Source of the DNA: Candidatus Omnitrophota bacterium
GTDB taxonomy: Bacteria > Omnitrophota > Gorgyraeia > Gygaellales > JAQTUX01
Length of the DNA stretch: 64,000 nt
Assembly (NCBI GenBank): GCA_028707125.1
Contig: JAQTUX010000002.1
Span: forward strand, 186,001-250,000
Direction: 5' to 3'
Shown here: positions 8,577 through 18,635 of the stretch, in pieces
How the letters are laid out: the number at the start of each line of letters is the position of its first letter
Numbering within the stretch: the first letter of the stretch is position 1
Made by a program: the position numbers and the translations under genes
The notes under the pieces: generated by a model
Seen by the model: only the letters and a program-made list of their open reading frames with translations
What the model was told of the DNA's origin: nothing
The model's database searches: none

Positions 8577-10273
8577 AAGCGGCCTTCAAATTTATGCCTC
8601 AAGGGATAAAAAGAAACAGCCGGCAATTCAGGCAAACCTTTATCAAGCCATCTACGATAGGGGACGTCGGGATATTTTAAAAGGATCTCCCGATTTACCA
8701 ATAACTCCCCTTCCCTGTAATGTATGAATATCAACTTCCTGAAATCAAAGGCATCCTCTCCCCAATGCGAAAGCCGCCTCAATCTGCCGTCATCCGGGCC
8801 GCCGGGCAATCTTCTCTTTTTAAGTTCGGCGGCAGTGCATACCTTGTATCTCCGGAATGACTCCGGCTGCCCTGATGCCGCATACAACAGGTTCAGGGGA
8901 AACTCAAAATCATAATAATTATTCAGGTCGGCATAAAAATAGCCGTTCTCCATATTAAAAAACGGTATGGCGGCCTGGGCGTCCGCAAAGAACATCGCCT
9001 CCGGCGGAAGGGCGGGAAAACGCTCCCTAAACGCCTGAAAAAATCTGCTTTCTTCCTGCCATCCCCTGAAATACAAGTCAAGGTTAACATTGTTGAAAAA
9101 GACGCCCAACCCGAAAAAAGACGCCAGAAAAACACGATACAGCCTCGCCCTGATATTTGAGCCGGCAGACGCCCTGAATATCAAGTATAAAAAGGCGGCG
9201 GCTAAAACAGACCAGCCAAACTGCAGTATTATGCCATGCCTTGAGCTTGAGCCAGGGGCACCGGCATTGCCGACATATAAATACATAATCATCGGAAAGA
9301 CCAGCAATACAGAGCCAAACAACATAGAAAACCCGAACCAACCACCGTCATCCTTGCGCTGCTCTGCAATAATTATCCGCCTCAAAGCATAAAAGCTCAA
9401 AATTCCGGCAGTTACCCCCAATAGCACCGACCAGCCGTTTACAGACGGAAAATGCCTTGCGAAAATATACCAACTCTGGAATAAAAGATATTTTAACGCC
9501 TGCGGATATTTGGCTAAATTAAGCATCCCCGAAAAATTCCCCGCGTATGCCCCTTCGTAGATACCGTAGGGGCTGAATTTTAATTTATATACGACCAAGG
9601 GTGCGCACAACAACAGAAATGGCGACCAGGCGGTCATCGCCTTCTTCAGTGACCTTCTCCAGCTCCCTGTATCCAGGGCAAGCAGGCGGCATATCAAAAT
9701 AAACCTTGCCGGTTCCAAAGCCACTGTCCCCTCCATAAGCAGATAGGCAACCGCTGAAATCCCCAGTGCCGCGGACAAAAACCGCAGCCGCCCGCTGCCT
9801 GTAAATGCCCTGTATGTCAAATAAAAGGAAATGACGCTCAAGCATACACCCAGGCGATAATAAAGATTGGCGTAAACAGGCATTGAGCTATCCAAAGGGG
9901 ATGCCAGAAAACAACCGGCAGCCAAAAAGGCCAAAAGGCGGCTTTTCCCGGACAGACCCCTGATAAAAATATAAATAAAGGCCGCTGACACGACCTCTAT
10001 GAATATGGCGGCGGAATGCCATATCATATAAGCATGGTCCGATACCTTATGAAGATTAAAAAGATAATACAGGAATGCGCCTTGCGGTATCCTTCTCATC
10101 TGCGCAAAACCCATATTGATAAATTCACCCGGGCTGCCGCTTGAATATGCCGATATAAGCCAGCAATTATCGTCCCAGGCGGCGTTATGGAACAAATATA
10201 ACCTGCCGTAGCTTAACAGCGCCAGAAATACAATAAATACCGGAGTATAAAAATCGCCTCTTTTAGACATCAT
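8573..10273 (-). CDS. Polytopic membrane protein, GT-C glycosyltransferase-like
   Basis: About 566 residues with some ten hydrophobic helices in the first two thirds and a soluble C-terminal part. The first loop carries an acidic NAAWDDN motif, resembling the Asp-rich first loop of GT-C enzymes. I prefer the start at 10273, where ATGATG overlaps the TGA of the upstream aminotransferase gene (ATGA coupling). A frame four codons longer begins at 10285. Its place between an aminotransferase and neuB suggests it moves or transfers sugars in this locus. No family is recognised with confidence, so the role is inference. Confidence 0.75.
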   Translation of the reverse strand: MMSKRGDFYTPVFIVFLALLSYGRLYLFHNAAWDDNCWLISAYSSGSPGEFINMGFAQMRRIPQGAFLYYLFNLHKVSDHAYMIWHSAAIFIEVVSAAFIYIFIRGLSGKSRLLAFLAAGCFLASPLDSSMPVYANLYYRLGVCLSVISFYLTYRAFTGSGRLRFLSAALGISAVAYLLMEGTVALEPARFILICRLLALDTGSWRRSLKKAMTAWSPFLLLCAPLVVYKLKFSPYGIYEGAYAGNFSGMLNLAKYPQALKYLLFQSWYIFARHFPSVNGWSVLLGVTAGILSFYALRRIIIAEQRKDDGGWFGFSMLFGSVLLVFPMIMYLYVGNAGAPGSSSRHGIILQFGWSVLAAAFLYLIFRASAGSNIRARLYRVFLASFFGLGVFFNNVNLDLYFRGWQEESRFFQAFRERFPALPPEAMFFADAQAAIPFFNMENGYFYADLNNYYDFEFPLNLLYAASGQPESFRRYKVCTAAELKKRRLPGGPDDGRLRRLSHWGEDAFDFRKLIFIHYREGELLVNREILLKYPDVPYRRWLDKGLPELPAVSFYPLRHKFEGRL

Positions 10274-11385
10274 AACCGGCAGCAAAACTCCTTCACCGCT
10301 TCCGCAACCGCAGTAATTTCCTCCTTAGTGATCTCCGGATACAAAGGCAGAGAAATAACCTCCTCTGCCGCTAATTCCGCGTTAGGCAGATCGCCCTTTT
10401 TGTAAGACAGCTCCTTATATATCTCCTGGAGGTGCAAAGGCAGGGGATAATGAACCGCGCCGATAATATCTTTCGCCTTTAAGAACTTGAGGAGCTCGTC
10501 CCTCTGTTTAAGCCGGATAACGTAAAGGTGAAAAACATGCCTGCCTTCTCTGATCGTCCCGGGAATGGCCAGCTCCTCAGACAGGCCGGACTTTTTGAAA
10601 AGCTCATTGTATACCTCGGCCTTCTCTATCCTCTGCTCATTCCATTTATTCAGATATCTTAATTTCACGCGTAAGATCGCCGCCTGCAATTCATCCAGGC
10701 GGCTGTTGCGGCCGCGGGTAACACAGTAATACCTCTCCCTGCAGCCATGGACACGCAGCACGCGCAGCCTGTCGGCGATATCTTGATTGTCTGTGACCGC
10801 TACTCCGCCGTCTCCGTAAGCGCCAAGGTTCTTGCTGGGGTAAAAACTGAAACAGCCGCAGTCGCCGAAAGAGCCGACTTTTCTGCCCTTATATTCGGCC
10901 CCTATTGCCTGGGCGCAGTCCTCAATGATCATCAAATTATGATCCCTGGCGATCTTGATCAGCTCATCCATCCGGCAGGGCTGGCCGTAAAGATGCACGG
11001 GGATTATGGCTTTTGTCTTTTTGGTGACTTTCCTCCTTACTTCCTCAGGGTCAATATTATATGTATCAAGGTCTATATCGGCAAAGACCGGGCGCGCGCC
11101 CACCGAACAAACTGCCTCGGAGGTGGCAAGAAAGGTAAAAGGCGTAGTAATGACTTCGTCATTCTCACCGATATTTAAAGCCCTGAGGGCCAATTCCAAC
11201 GCGTCTGTGCCGGATGCGACCCCTACCGCGAACTTAACGCCCAGAAAAGAGGCCACCTCCTCTTCCAGGCGCCGCACATTTTCCCCTAAAATGAATGAGC
11301 CGCTATCCAGCACCCTCTGGATAGCCCCGTCTATCTCCCCTTTAATGCTCTGGTATTGCAGTCTTAAATCCAGCGGCGGAATCAT
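10270..11385 (-). CDS. DegT/DnrJ/EryC1/StrS aminotransferase (3-amino sugar type)
   Basis: A 371-residue PLP transaminase. The PLP lysine is Lys185 in [14 protein letters not shown], with Asp156 in [10 protein letters not shown] and [10 protein letters not shown] for phosphate binding. The wording around the lysine ([10 protein letters not shown]) matches the branch that includes FdtB/QdtB and WbpE, which aminate 3-keto sugars. It follows the winged-helix regulator by 49 bases. The substrate is not decided by sequence; WbpE-like action on a UDP-3-keto-glucuronate is one option because UDP-sugar dehydrogenases are encoded upstream. Confidence 0.9.
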   Translation of the reverse strand: MIPPLDLRLQYQSIKGEIDGAIQRVLDSGSFILGENVRRLEEEVASFLGVKFAVGVASGTDALELALRALNIGENDEVITTPFTFLATSEAVCSVGARPVFADIDLDTYNIDPEEVRRKVTKKTKAIIPVHLYGQPCRMDELIKIARDHNLMIIEDCAQAIGAEYKGRKVGSFGDCGCFSFYPSKNLGAYGDGGVAVTDNQDIADRLRVLRVHGCRERYYCVTRGRNSRLDELQAAILRVKLRYLNKWNEQRIEKAEVYNELFKKSGLSEELAIPGTIREGRHVFHLYVIRLKQRDELLKFLKAKDIIGAVHYPLPLHLQEIYKELSYKKGDLPNAELAAEEVISLPLYPEITKEEITAVAEAVKEFCCRL

Positions 11386-11434
11386 TATCGCTAACCTCTC
11401 CTTTCTCTAAAGCACATTCTCCGGCGTCAATATT

Positions 11435-12058
11435 TTACGCCATTGAATAAAAACTGATCCCTGACAACTCCTTGTCGTTATTGAGCCTGTGTAAGATCTC
11501 GTCATTATATCTTATTGACGTAACCAATACCGCGTCCGGCCTTAATTCCTTTATGATCCGCGGGGGCTGCACAATAAATCCGAACATCTTATTGTTATGC
11601 TTATTTTCATCATCATCTGTTATGCCTAAAACCGAAAACTCAAAACCAGAGCCATTTATAATAATAAACACCACTTCTAAGACCTCGCCCGCCCCATAGC
11701 ATACTATGCGCTTATGCCCCGCGGTAGAAAGCGTGTTAAGGCTGGCAGTTACCTTATCTCTTAAGGCGGAATAATAGCTGACGGTGTGTTGAAGAAAATG
11801 ATAGGCCAGTCTGGCTTTTTCGCTGAAACCTTTAGGGGTAAGATAGTAACCTATCCGCTTGTGATTAATGCCTTGGGCCTTTACCAGCCCTTTGCTGACC
11901 ATCTTTTTCAGGCAGGCATTGGTCACACCCAGGGCTACGCCTAAACGCTGGGAAAGTTTGCGCTGTGAAACAGTGGAGTCCTTAGCTATCTCCTCCAATA
12001 ACTGAAGATTGCGTAAGTTTTCGGTAGGTTTTAAAAACTTGTCTTGCAATTCCGGCAT
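11435..12058 (-). CDS. Winged-helix (MarR-like) regulator with Rossmann-like C-terminal domain
   Basis: A 207-residue protein. Residues about 15-75 form a winged helix (QRKLSQRLGVALGVTNACLKKMVSKGLVKA then a YYLTPKG wing), of the type seen in regulators linked to exopolysaccharide clusters. The second half contains VCYGAGEVLE, a nucleotide- or ligand-binding-like turn, followed by a strand-helix pattern. It is the first gene of the downstream polysaccharide operon and has a strong promoter of its own (12130-12158), so it likely controls that operon, possibly in response to a small ligand. The target site is not known. Confidence 0.8.
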   Translation of the reverse strand: MPELQDKFLKPTENLRNLQLLEEIAKDSTVSQRKLSQRLGVALGVTNACLKKMVSKGLVKAQGINHKRIGYYLTPKGFSEKARLAYHFLQHTVSYYSALRDKVTASLNTLSTAGHKRIVCYGAGEVLEVVFIIINGSGFEFSVLGITDDDENKHNNKMFGFIVQPPRIIKELRPDAVLVTSIRYNDEILHRLNNDKELSGISFYSMA

Positions 12059-12129
12059 GTAATTTTGGCCTGTTGCCCTGAAAAACCCGAGTTTTCCGGG
12101 GGGTGGCGTTCTAAAAATGAACGATTACC

Positions 12130-12158
12130 ATTTTACGGCTTTTGCCCTGCTTTGTCAA
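12130..12158 (-). promoter_or_regulatory. Sigma-70-type promoter for the regulator-led polysaccharide operon
   Basis: On the minus strand a TTGACA -35 box (12153-12158) and a TAAAAT -10 box (12130-12135) are separated by exactly 17 bases. Transcription would begin near 12123, giving a leader of about 65 bases before the regulator ATG at 12058. That leader contains a short CCCG/CGGG stem followed by five T residues, a weak attenuator-like element. The preceding gene ends at 12255, so this is a true intergenic promoter. Confidence 0.75.
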
Positions 12159-12254
12159 GTGACTTCTGCGTTCAAATCAGCCGGAAAAAGCCGCTATCTT
12201 AAGCTCGTATCTTCTTCAAATGCAATTGGTTTTGCTCCTGTAGAAAAGGCGGGA

Positions 12255-13793
12255 TTAAGCGCGCTGCATAAGGCGGTTGAGGATCTTGATCTTTCTGAAT
12301 TTGGACAAAATAAACCTTTCCGTTTTTAGTTCCTGCCTGCCTGACAGGACATTCAATACCACGCGGCCGGTTTTAACCGGATGGAAGGCCGCCTTGACTC
12401 CATGGAACAAAAGGTAACCGGAGATCTGGTAGACCTTTAATTCCCAATCAGCGATATCCTCTGACCAGGACCTGGCCTTACCGATGTCGCCCATTGATAT
12501 CAATGAGGCGAAGAATGCCTCGTCTACCTTTATTTTTCCTGCTTTGCGGAGTTTATCAAACAATTTTGCTCCCGGCAAAGGGGCAAACAGCCCTGCCACA
12601 CATTCATCAACGCCGTTCTTCGCCAGCCGCATCATCAAGCCTAATGTCTTAAAAATATCGCCTTTTTTCTCTCCGGGGAACCCCATAATGAAGTATACCG
12701 ACGTCTTGATCTTGGCCCTATTCGCGATCCTGGCGACCTTGATGATCTCCTCCAGATCCAGGGACTTGCCGATGATCTCATCAAGCACCCTTTTTGAGCC
12801 GGATTCCGGAGCCAGGATAATATTGGTGCATCCTGCCTCAACCATCCTGGAGATGATCTCCGCGTTCATCCTATGCGGCCTTATTCCGTTTGCCGGCTGC
12901 CAGTTGATCTTAACCCCCTGCCTGATAAGCTCATCGCAAAATGCCAGCAATCTGCCCGGCTCAGTATTCATGTTCTCATCTTCAAAGTGGACCTCTTCGA
13001 TCCCGTACTTCTTTTGCAGGAATATTATTTCCTCAACCACCTTTTTAGGGTCCCGTGGGCGCCATTTCCTTCTCCAGATCCCGGGGGTGGTGCAAAATGA
13101 ACAATCATAGGGGCAGCCCCTTGAAAATAACATGACTGTCCACTTGTCAGACCTCGTGCAGCCGTGCGGCTCCCTGAACCTGAAATAATTATTCATGGGA
13201 ACGGCATCCCAATCCGGATAAGGCAGGGAATCCACATCCTGCAATAACTCAATATCCTTATTGATAATAAGCCCGGAACCATGCTTAAAACATAACCCGG
13301 GGATATCCTTCAAATCAGAAAGATCGACTTCCCATTGATTTCCAGCCAATGCCCGGCATAGCTTAAGGAAGGTGATCTCCGCCTCTCCCACGCAAACAAA
13401 ATCAACGCATCCGGACATCAGCATGTATTCGGGCAGGGCCGATGCATGCGCCCCTCCCAGGACCAGGACCGCCTTAGGCAGCCTCTCTTTGATCGATCTG
13501 CATAGGTCCATTACAAACGCGTGCGCTATTGAGAATAAACAGGAGATCCCTATGACCCTGGTTGCAGGATGGATCTTTTCTATAAGTTCCGAAGGCCGCA
13601 AGCCCCTATAGGCGCTGCCTTTATATTTATAATACTGGCCGGGATTCTCGCCAAGGCCGTCGATCAGATGCACTCTAAAATTATTTTTTTTAAGAATCGA
13701 TGAGATGTACAGCAGGCCAAGCGGAGGTGTGACCCCGTCGGTAACCTGCGTAGGGGAAGAAAATTGCGCGGGATTGATAAGCGTTATGTCCAT
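12255..13793 (-). CDS. B12-binding-domain radical SAM protein
   Basis: 512 residues. An N-terminal cobalamin-binding-like domain (residues about 1-150, with PPLGLLYISS and LVLGGAHAS) precedes a radical SAM barrel whose cluster motif CPYDCSFC gives Cys227, Cys231 and Cys234. Later elements (EDENMNTEP, MGFPGEK) fit the barrel. Such proteins carry out methylation or rearrangement of lipids, sugars or natural products. Here it is the last gene before the regulator-led operon, downstream of a GT2 glycosyltransferase. The reaction is unknown. Confidence 0.88.
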   Translation of the reverse strand: MDITLINPAQFSSPTQVTDGVTPPLGLLYISSILKKNNFRVHLIDGLGENPGQYYKYKGSAYRGLRPSELIEKIHPATRVIGISCLFSIAHAFVMDLCRSIKERLPKAVLVLGGAHASALPEYMLMSGCVDFVCVGEAEITFLKLCRALAGNQWEVDLSDLKDIPGLCFKHGSGLIINKDIELLQDVDSLPYPDWDAVPMNNYFRFREPHGCTRSDKWTVMLFSRGCPYDCSFCTTPGIWRRKWRPRDPKKVVEEIIFLQKKYGIEEVHFEDENMNTEPGRLLAFCDELIRQGVKINWQPANGIRPHRMNAEIISRMVEAGCTNIILAPESGSKRVLDEIIGKSLDLEEIIKVARIANRAKIKTSVYFIMGFPGEKKGDIFKTLGLMMRLAKNGVDECVAGLFAPLPGAKLFDKLRKAGKIKVDEAFFASLISMGDIGKARSWSEDIADWELKVYQISGYLLFHGVKAAFHPVKTGRVVLNVLSGRQELKTERFILSKFRKIKILNRLMQRA

Positions 13794-13817
13794 AAGCGCT
13801 GCGGCCCCGTTTATATT

Positions 13818-14747
13818 CTAGAAATTGACCTTTTTCTCTATTATATACTCAGGACGGCCCTTTACTTCATCAAAGATACTTCCAATATACGACCCCAATA
13901 TGCCTACGGTCAAAAGCTGGATCCCGCCGAAGAAAATGATTATGACCAAAGTAGAGGCCCAGCCGGAGGTCCTTCTGAAATCAGATAAAAATACATAAGC
14001 GACCAGGCAAAAAGACAAGATTATGCTGGCAAACCCCATTCCCATGGCCAGCTGCAGGGGTTTCTTGGTAAAATAAAATATGCCTGTCCCCGCGAACTTC
14101 ACCATCCTGCGGAACGGATACTTTGTCCTGCCTGCGGCGCGCAGATCACGCTGGTAATAGATCGGGGCCTGTTTAAACCCCACCCAGCTTATTAAACCGC
14201 GGATATATTTATTCTTTTCCCGTAAATTCTTGAATTCTTCGATCACCTTTCTATCGATCAACCTGAAATCGCCGGTATCTAAGGGCAGCCTTACCTCAGA
14301 CAGGCTGTTAAGTATCCTGTAAAAGAACTTTGCCGTAAATTTCTTAAAAAAACCCTCCCCCTTCCTGCTTGTCCTTACCCCGTATACCACATTGCATTTC
14401 TCTTCATCATGTTTTTTTATCATCTCAGGGATAAGCTCAGGAGGGTCCTGCAGGTCCGCGTCTATAATGACGGCTATGTCGCCGCTGCAATTCTTAATGC
14501 CGGACGATACCGCGGCCTGATGCCCGAAATTCCTGGAAAAACTGATCACCTTTACGCCCTTGTCCTGCGCCGCTATCTGTTCTAAAATACCCGGCGTGCC
14601 GTCTTTACTCCCATCGTCGATAAATATGATCTCGCGGCTGTTGTAACCGTTGGCGTCCAGGACCCCCTTGACCCTTACGTAGGTTTCCCGGATCACCGGC
14701 TCTTCATTATAACAAGGTATCAGGATAGAAATCTTATGTTCAGGCAT
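13818..14747 (-). CDS. GT2 family polyprenyl-phosphate glycosyltransferase (GtrB/DPM1-like)
   Basis: 309 residues. The GT-A domain starts with SILIPCYNEEPVI and has the metal-binding DADLQDPPE motif near residue 97, FIDDGSKDGT earlier and the DTGDFRLIDR acceptor loop. Two transmembrane helices follow (about 230-255 and 265-290), the arrangement of GtrB/ArnC-type enzymes that attach a sugar to undecaprenyl phosphate at the inner membrane. It is followed upstream by a polytopic membrane protein that could use the lipid-linked sugar. Confidence 0.92.
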   Translation of the reverse strand: MPEHKISILIPCYNEEPVIRETYVRVKGVLDANGYNSREIIFIDDGSKDGTPGILEQIAAQDKGVKVISFSRNFGHQAAVSSGIKNCSGDIAVIIDADLQDPPELIPEMIKKHDEEKCNVVYGVRTSRKGEGFFKKFTAKFFYRILNSLSEVRLPLDTGDFRLIDRKVIEEFKNLREKNKYIRGLISWVGFKQAPIYYQRDLRAAGRTKYPFRRMVKFAGTGIFYFTKKPLQLAMGMGFASIILSFCLVAYVFLSDFRRTSGWASTLVIIIFFGGIQLLTVGILGSYIGSIFDEVKGRPEYIIEKKVNF

Positions 14748-14749
14748 TC

Positions 14750-16459
14750 TTAATCTCCTCCGAGTTTAACCAGCGTTCCCAGGCCCGGTATTTCATATAC
14801 GCCGGCCCCCTGCTTCTGTAATAGTTTGACATAGGGCTTTATGTAATTCCGGTAGCGTATACCGAAATTCGTCGCGCATCCTGAATTTTCGGCCAGATTA
14901 CGGGATACAAGAACACAGTCAACGCGCTCAGGCCGCAGCCCATTATAATGCGGAGTTTCCAGAGAACCGAAGGGCGGGATCTCCCATATATCGTATACCC
15001 TGTCTAAAGGCAGCTCCATAAATGCGCCGATGAATGTGTGCTCAAGCGACATTATCCCCCTGCAATCCCTTACCAGAGGGCCAAGCATTTCAAAAGAGGC
15101 CTTCATCGGATAAGCGGAGTTCTGCATCAGGCGAAGATCGCCTTGACGGACGTCCTTAACAAGATCCTTTATCAGGTTTATCCTCAGGCGTGAATAACCG
15201 TCCGCGTTAGAAAAGAAAAAAAGCATTATGGGCACGGCTAAACACCCCAGAGACGCGGCCATTTTATTCTTCGAGAAGGCGTTACGCAAATTAGCGCCAT
15301 ACCAGGAGGCGCCGATGATAAACACGGGGATAACGGGCACCATATATCTTGTCTTTGGCATAGAGATAACCGTGCTGGCAACGAGCAAAATACTGCCGAG
15401 TAAAAACAGCAGCATCGGCCTGCTGCCCCCTACCGCGCGAAACGCGCCATACAGGACCAGCGCAACCATAAATAAAGAGCAAAGCCAGCTGACAACCCTC
15501 AAGAAAATACCCGCGCGCGCGGTCCGGGGAAATTCCGTCATGCCGGCTATTATGGGAACAAGATATTTGATATTCCTTATGACCTGCCCCGCTACAAATG
15601 ACGGATTGGCGCGGATGGCCCCGGTAATGGTCGCGGCCCCGCCAAAGATCTCCCGATTTGTAAAATAAATGTCCTTATCAGCGCATGTTCCGTATTTGAG
15701 CCGGATGAATTCCTCGTTATAGTTTTGAATAAAGGCGCCGTCTGAGAGCCTCTTGTTGTCTCCGGGAAACCACGTCCCGGTAAACAATGATGTATTGTTC
15801 CAACGGTGCGTTGACTGCATACCTATAAAATATGCCGACAACGCCATTACTAGAATGACCGGCCAATCGGAATGCCGGGGAATCAATTGCGCGAATAAAT
15901 TCTTCGCGCCTTTTTGTCTTAAAAAATTAAAGGTATCCCATATTACAAATATAAAGATAAAAATTATGTACGTGCAGCGGAACATATACGCCAGGCCAAA
16001 CAAGGCATATGAACTTGCCAGCCGGAACCTGCCTGCCTGTTCCCTTCTGGCTGCGATAGCCAGGCAGCTAAATGCCAGAGCCAATTTTTGCACAGGGGGT
16101 TCCGCGCTCTGCAGGAAAGGGATCCACAGCAGGACTGCAAAGGCAGATAAATAAGGCCCCAGATATGGCCTGAATAATACAATCAGGGCTATGGCTGTAA
16201 TTAATGTGGTTATAAAGTATTCGCTTGTTACCGAAAGCGGATATCCCAGCCAGCTGAAAAGGTTCAGGTATAGCGCGTAAAGCGGGCTTCTGTCAAGAAC
16301 GACAAACCTGCCTGACTCAGCGAACATCCTGGCAGACAACCAGTATCCCCATCCTTCCCCGCTTATTTCCCAATGGCTGAGAAGGCTTAGCGCAAGCGCG
16401 CCCAGGACTATCAGTATAACTACGGCGGTCTTAAACGGGGTAACGGTTGAATGCTCCAT
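14750..16459 (-). CDS. Polytopic membrane protein, probable GT-C glycosyltransferase
   Basis: 569 residues with about ten to twelve hydrophobic segments and a soluble C-terminal region of some 130 residues. The architecture matches ArnT/PMT-like GT-C enzymes, which take sugars from polyprenyl phosphate donors. The first loop includes SGEGWGYWLSARMF. The gene ends two bases before the GT2 gene that could make such a donor. No conserved domain is named with certainty. It shares style but no obvious sequence with the membrane protein at 8573-10273. Confidence 0.75.
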   Translation of the reverse strand: MEHSTVTPFKTAVVILIVLGALALSLLSHWEISGEGWGYWLSARMFAESGRFVVLDRSPLYALYLNLFSWLGYPLSVTSEYFITTLITAIALIVLFRPYLGPYLSAFAVLLWIPFLQSAEPPVQKLALAFSCLAIAARREQAGRFRLASSYALFGLAYMFRCTYIIFIFIFVIWDTFNFLRQKGAKNLFAQLIPRHSDWPVILVMALSAYFIGMQSTHRWNNTSLFTGTWFPGDNKRLSDGAFIQNYNEEFIRLKYGTCADKDIYFTNREIFGGAATITGAIRANPSFVAGQVIRNIKYLVPIIAGMTEFPRTARAGIFLRVVSWLCSLFMVALVLYGAFRAVGGSRPMLLFLLGSILLVASTVISMPKTRYMVPVIPVFIIGASWYGANLRNAFSKNKMAASLGCLAVPIMLFFFSNADGYSRLRINLIKDLVKDVRQGDLRLMQNSAYPMKASFEMLGPLVRDCRGIMSLEHTFIGAFMELPLDRVYDIWEIPPFGSLETPHYNGLRPERVDCVLVSRNLAENSGCATNFGIRYRNYIKPYVKLLQKQGAGVYEIPGLGTLVKLGGD

Positions 16460-16470
16460 ATCCGGAGGCC

Positions 16471-17760
16471 TTAGATTCTGGATAACTTCTTATCGGTAAG
16501 ATTATTGTAGATATTCCTGCAGTCGAATATCCTCTTCGCATGTCGCAGGACATAACCGTAATCTATCCGCGAATGATCAGTCGCTATAACTACCATATCC
16601 TGCGATCTTAATAATCCGGCGGTCAATCTTTTTGCCTTTAAATTGATGCCGTTTATTTTCAGGAAAGGGATGAGGGGATCGTAATAGGCAACCTTTGCGC
16701 CTGCCTTCTGGAAATATTCGATCGCGTCAAGCGAAGGGGACTTACGCAAATCCCTGACATCTTTTTTATACGTCACACCGATAATCAAAATATTTTTATC
16801 TTTTAAATCTCCGACGGCCTCCCGAGTCCTTTCAACCACGTACCTGGGCATATATGTTATTATGTCTGACGCCAATTTTATGAATTTTGACTTGAATCCG
16901 TATTTCTTCGCCTTCCAATAAAGATACAGGGGGTCTTTTGGGATACAGTGGCCGCCTACGCCGGGGCCGGGATAAAACGGCATAAAACCGAACGGCTTGG
17001 TCCTGGCGGCATCAATGACCTCCCAGATATTAATGGACATCTTGTGCGCCATCATCGCAAGCTCATCTATAAGCCCGATATTCACCAACCGGAAGGTATT
17101 TTCCAGCAGCTTCACCATCTCGGCAACCCGCGCCGAGGATACCGGCACTGTCCTGGCAAGGGCGCTGCCGTAAAATAACCGGGTCATGCGGGTGGCCTCA
17201 ATAGTAGTGCCGCCGATAACCTTTGGTATCTTATTTACGTGGAATTTTTTATTGCCCGGGTCGATACGCTCGGGAGAAAATGCCAGCAGAAAATCCTTGC
17301 CGCAAACAAGCCCCTTGCTTTCAAGTATGGGCTGTATCACCTCTTCGGTGGTCCCGGGATACGTGGTGCTCTCCAGGATCACCAGGCTCCCGCTCTTCTG
17401 GTATCCGGCTATCTGCCGCACCGCCTTCAAAATATAAGATATATCCGGGTGGTATTTTCTTTTAAGGGGGGTAGGAACGCATATGAGCATCACGTCAAGC
17501 TTCCCTATCTGCCTGAAATCCTGCGTAGCGTGAAACATGCCTGCCTTTACCACGGCCTTGAGGTCGGCGTCTTTTACGTCGGAGATATAGTTTACCCGCG
17601 CGTTGATGTTATCAACTCTGCCCCTGTCGGTATCTATACCGAGCACCTTAAAGCCCTTTTTCGCGAACGTCACGGCAAGGGGCAGGCCCACATATCCCAA
17701 CCCCACCACCCCCACAAGCGCGCTCTTATTCCCTATCTTCTTCTCTAATTCACGTAGCAT
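16471..17760 (-). CDS. UDP-N-acetyl-sugar dehydrogenase (WbpA/WecC family)
   Basis: 429 residues. Oxidises C6 of a UDP-hexosamine to the uronate with NAD+. The N-terminal Rossmann motif is GVVGLGYVGLP, the middle has ILESTTYPGTTEE and FSPERIDPGN, and the catalytic thiolate is Cys272 in GPGVGGHCIPKDP. The C-terminal UDP-binding domain follows (GVTYKKDVRDLRKSPS). The spacing and the FSPER motif favour the WbpA/WecC group over UDP-glucose dehydrogenase, which is encoded separately at 20878-22170. The gene overlaps the RmlD-like gene by 16 bases. Confidence 0.93.
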   Translation of the reverse strand: MLRELEKKIGNKSALVGVVGLGYVGLPLAVTFAKKGFKVLGIDTDRGRVDNINARVNYISDVKDADLKAVVKAGMFHATQDFRQIGKLDVMLICVPTPLKRKYHPDISYILKAVRQIAGYQKSGSLVILESTTYPGTTEEVIQPILESKGLVCGKDFLLAFSPERIDPGNKKFHVNKIPKVIGGTTIEATRMTRLFYGSALARTVPVSSARVAEMVKLLENTFRLVNIGLIDELAMMAHKMSINIWEVIDAARTKPFGFMPFYPGPGVGGHCIPKDPLYLYWKAKKYGFKSKFIKLASDIITYMPRYVVERTREAVGDLKDKNILIIGVTYKKDVRDLRKSPSLDAIEYFQKAGAKVAYYDPLIPFLKINGINLKAKRLTAGLLRSQDMVVIATDHSRIDYGYVLRHAKRIFDCRNIYNNLTDKKLSRI

Positions 17761-18635
17761 TTCTCAATATACTCCTTTAGCGCTTCCTGCCACGGCCTCA
17801 GCCTGTAACCCGCCGCCCGCGCGAATCTCTTATTTTCCAACACCGTGCATCTGGGCCTCTTCGCGGCAAAGCCGTATTCATCCAGCCTGGTTGAAGAAAT
17901 ATTCACGCCGTTATGCCCGTAGAATTCCTTTATCTTCAAGGCGAATTCATACCAGGAGCACTTGCCTGAATTCGTGATATGATAAATCCCCCGCGGATCA
18001 CCGCCGCGCCCTCCGCGAAGCATCCCTATGAGGCCGGCGATAGCGCCGCTCAAATCAACGCTATACGTCGGAATGCTGTATTTATCGCCTATTATATTAA
18101 AATCCGCGCCCTGCCTTATCTTCTTTATCACGGTATCTACAAAGTCCTTGTGCCGCGCGCCGAAAAGCCAGCTTGTCCTGATGATCAAATACTCCTTGAG
18201 CGTCATCGCGCATATTTTTTCCGCTTCAAATTTTGACTGCGCGTATACATTTATGGGCTTCGGCTCATCATCCTCTGTATAGGCAGACAGCTTGGTACCG
18301 TCAAAAACATAATCCGTGCTTATGAATATAAGTACGGTCCCTGATCCCGCGCAGGCCTGAGCTATGTTACGCGTCCCCTCCGCGTTGATATTGAACGCTG
18401 ATCGCGGGTCTTTTTCGCAAGCATCAACGTCTGTCAGCGCTGCCGCGTGGATCACGACCCGCGGGGACTCGCGGATAAATACCTCTTGTACCTTTTTGGC
18501 ATCCGTGATATCGCAGTCAGAGCGCCCGATACCCTTTACTATATATTTATCTGAAAGCGCGCTGGTAAGGCAGCTGCCCAGAAGGCCGCCGGCCCCGGTA
18601 ACCAGTATCTTTATATTATTCTTTTTTTCCACCAA
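17745..18635 (-). CDS. rmlD: dTDP-4-dehydrorhamnose reductase
   Basis: 296 residues of the RmlD branch of extended SDRs. The dinucleotide motif is TGAGGLLGS near residues 13-21, followed by DITD, the HAAALTDVDACE block and STDYVFDG, with the YAQSK catalytic pair near residues 131-135. It performs the last step of dTDP-L-rhamnose synthesis. It overlaps the RmlB-like gene upstream by 25 bases. RmlA- and RmlC-like genes complete the set, so the pathway appears whole. Confidence 0.93.
   Translation of the reverse strand: MVEKKNNIKILVTGAGGLLGSCLTSALSDKYIVKGIGRSDCDITDAKKVQEVFIRESPRVVIHAAALTDVDACEKDPRSAFNINAEGTRNIAQACAGSGTVLIFISTDYVFDGTKLSAYTEDDEPKPINVYAQSKFEAEKICAMTLKEYLIIRTSWLFGARHKDFVDTVIKKIRQGADFNIIGDKYSIPTYSVDLSGAIAGLIGMLRGGRGGDPRGIYHITNSGKCSWYEFALKIKEFYGHNGVNISSTRLDEYGFAAKRPRCTVLENKRFARAAGYRLRPWQEALKEYIEKCYVN

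Noticed and set aside
12117-12329. 70-residue plus-strand frame opposite the end of the radical SAM gene
   Set aside because: It covers the promoter of the regulator-led operon, has no ribosome-binding site and runs antisense into a sure gene.
12484-13110. 208-residue plus-strand frame opposite the radical SAM gene
   Set aside because: Shadow frame with no homologous pattern or start signal.
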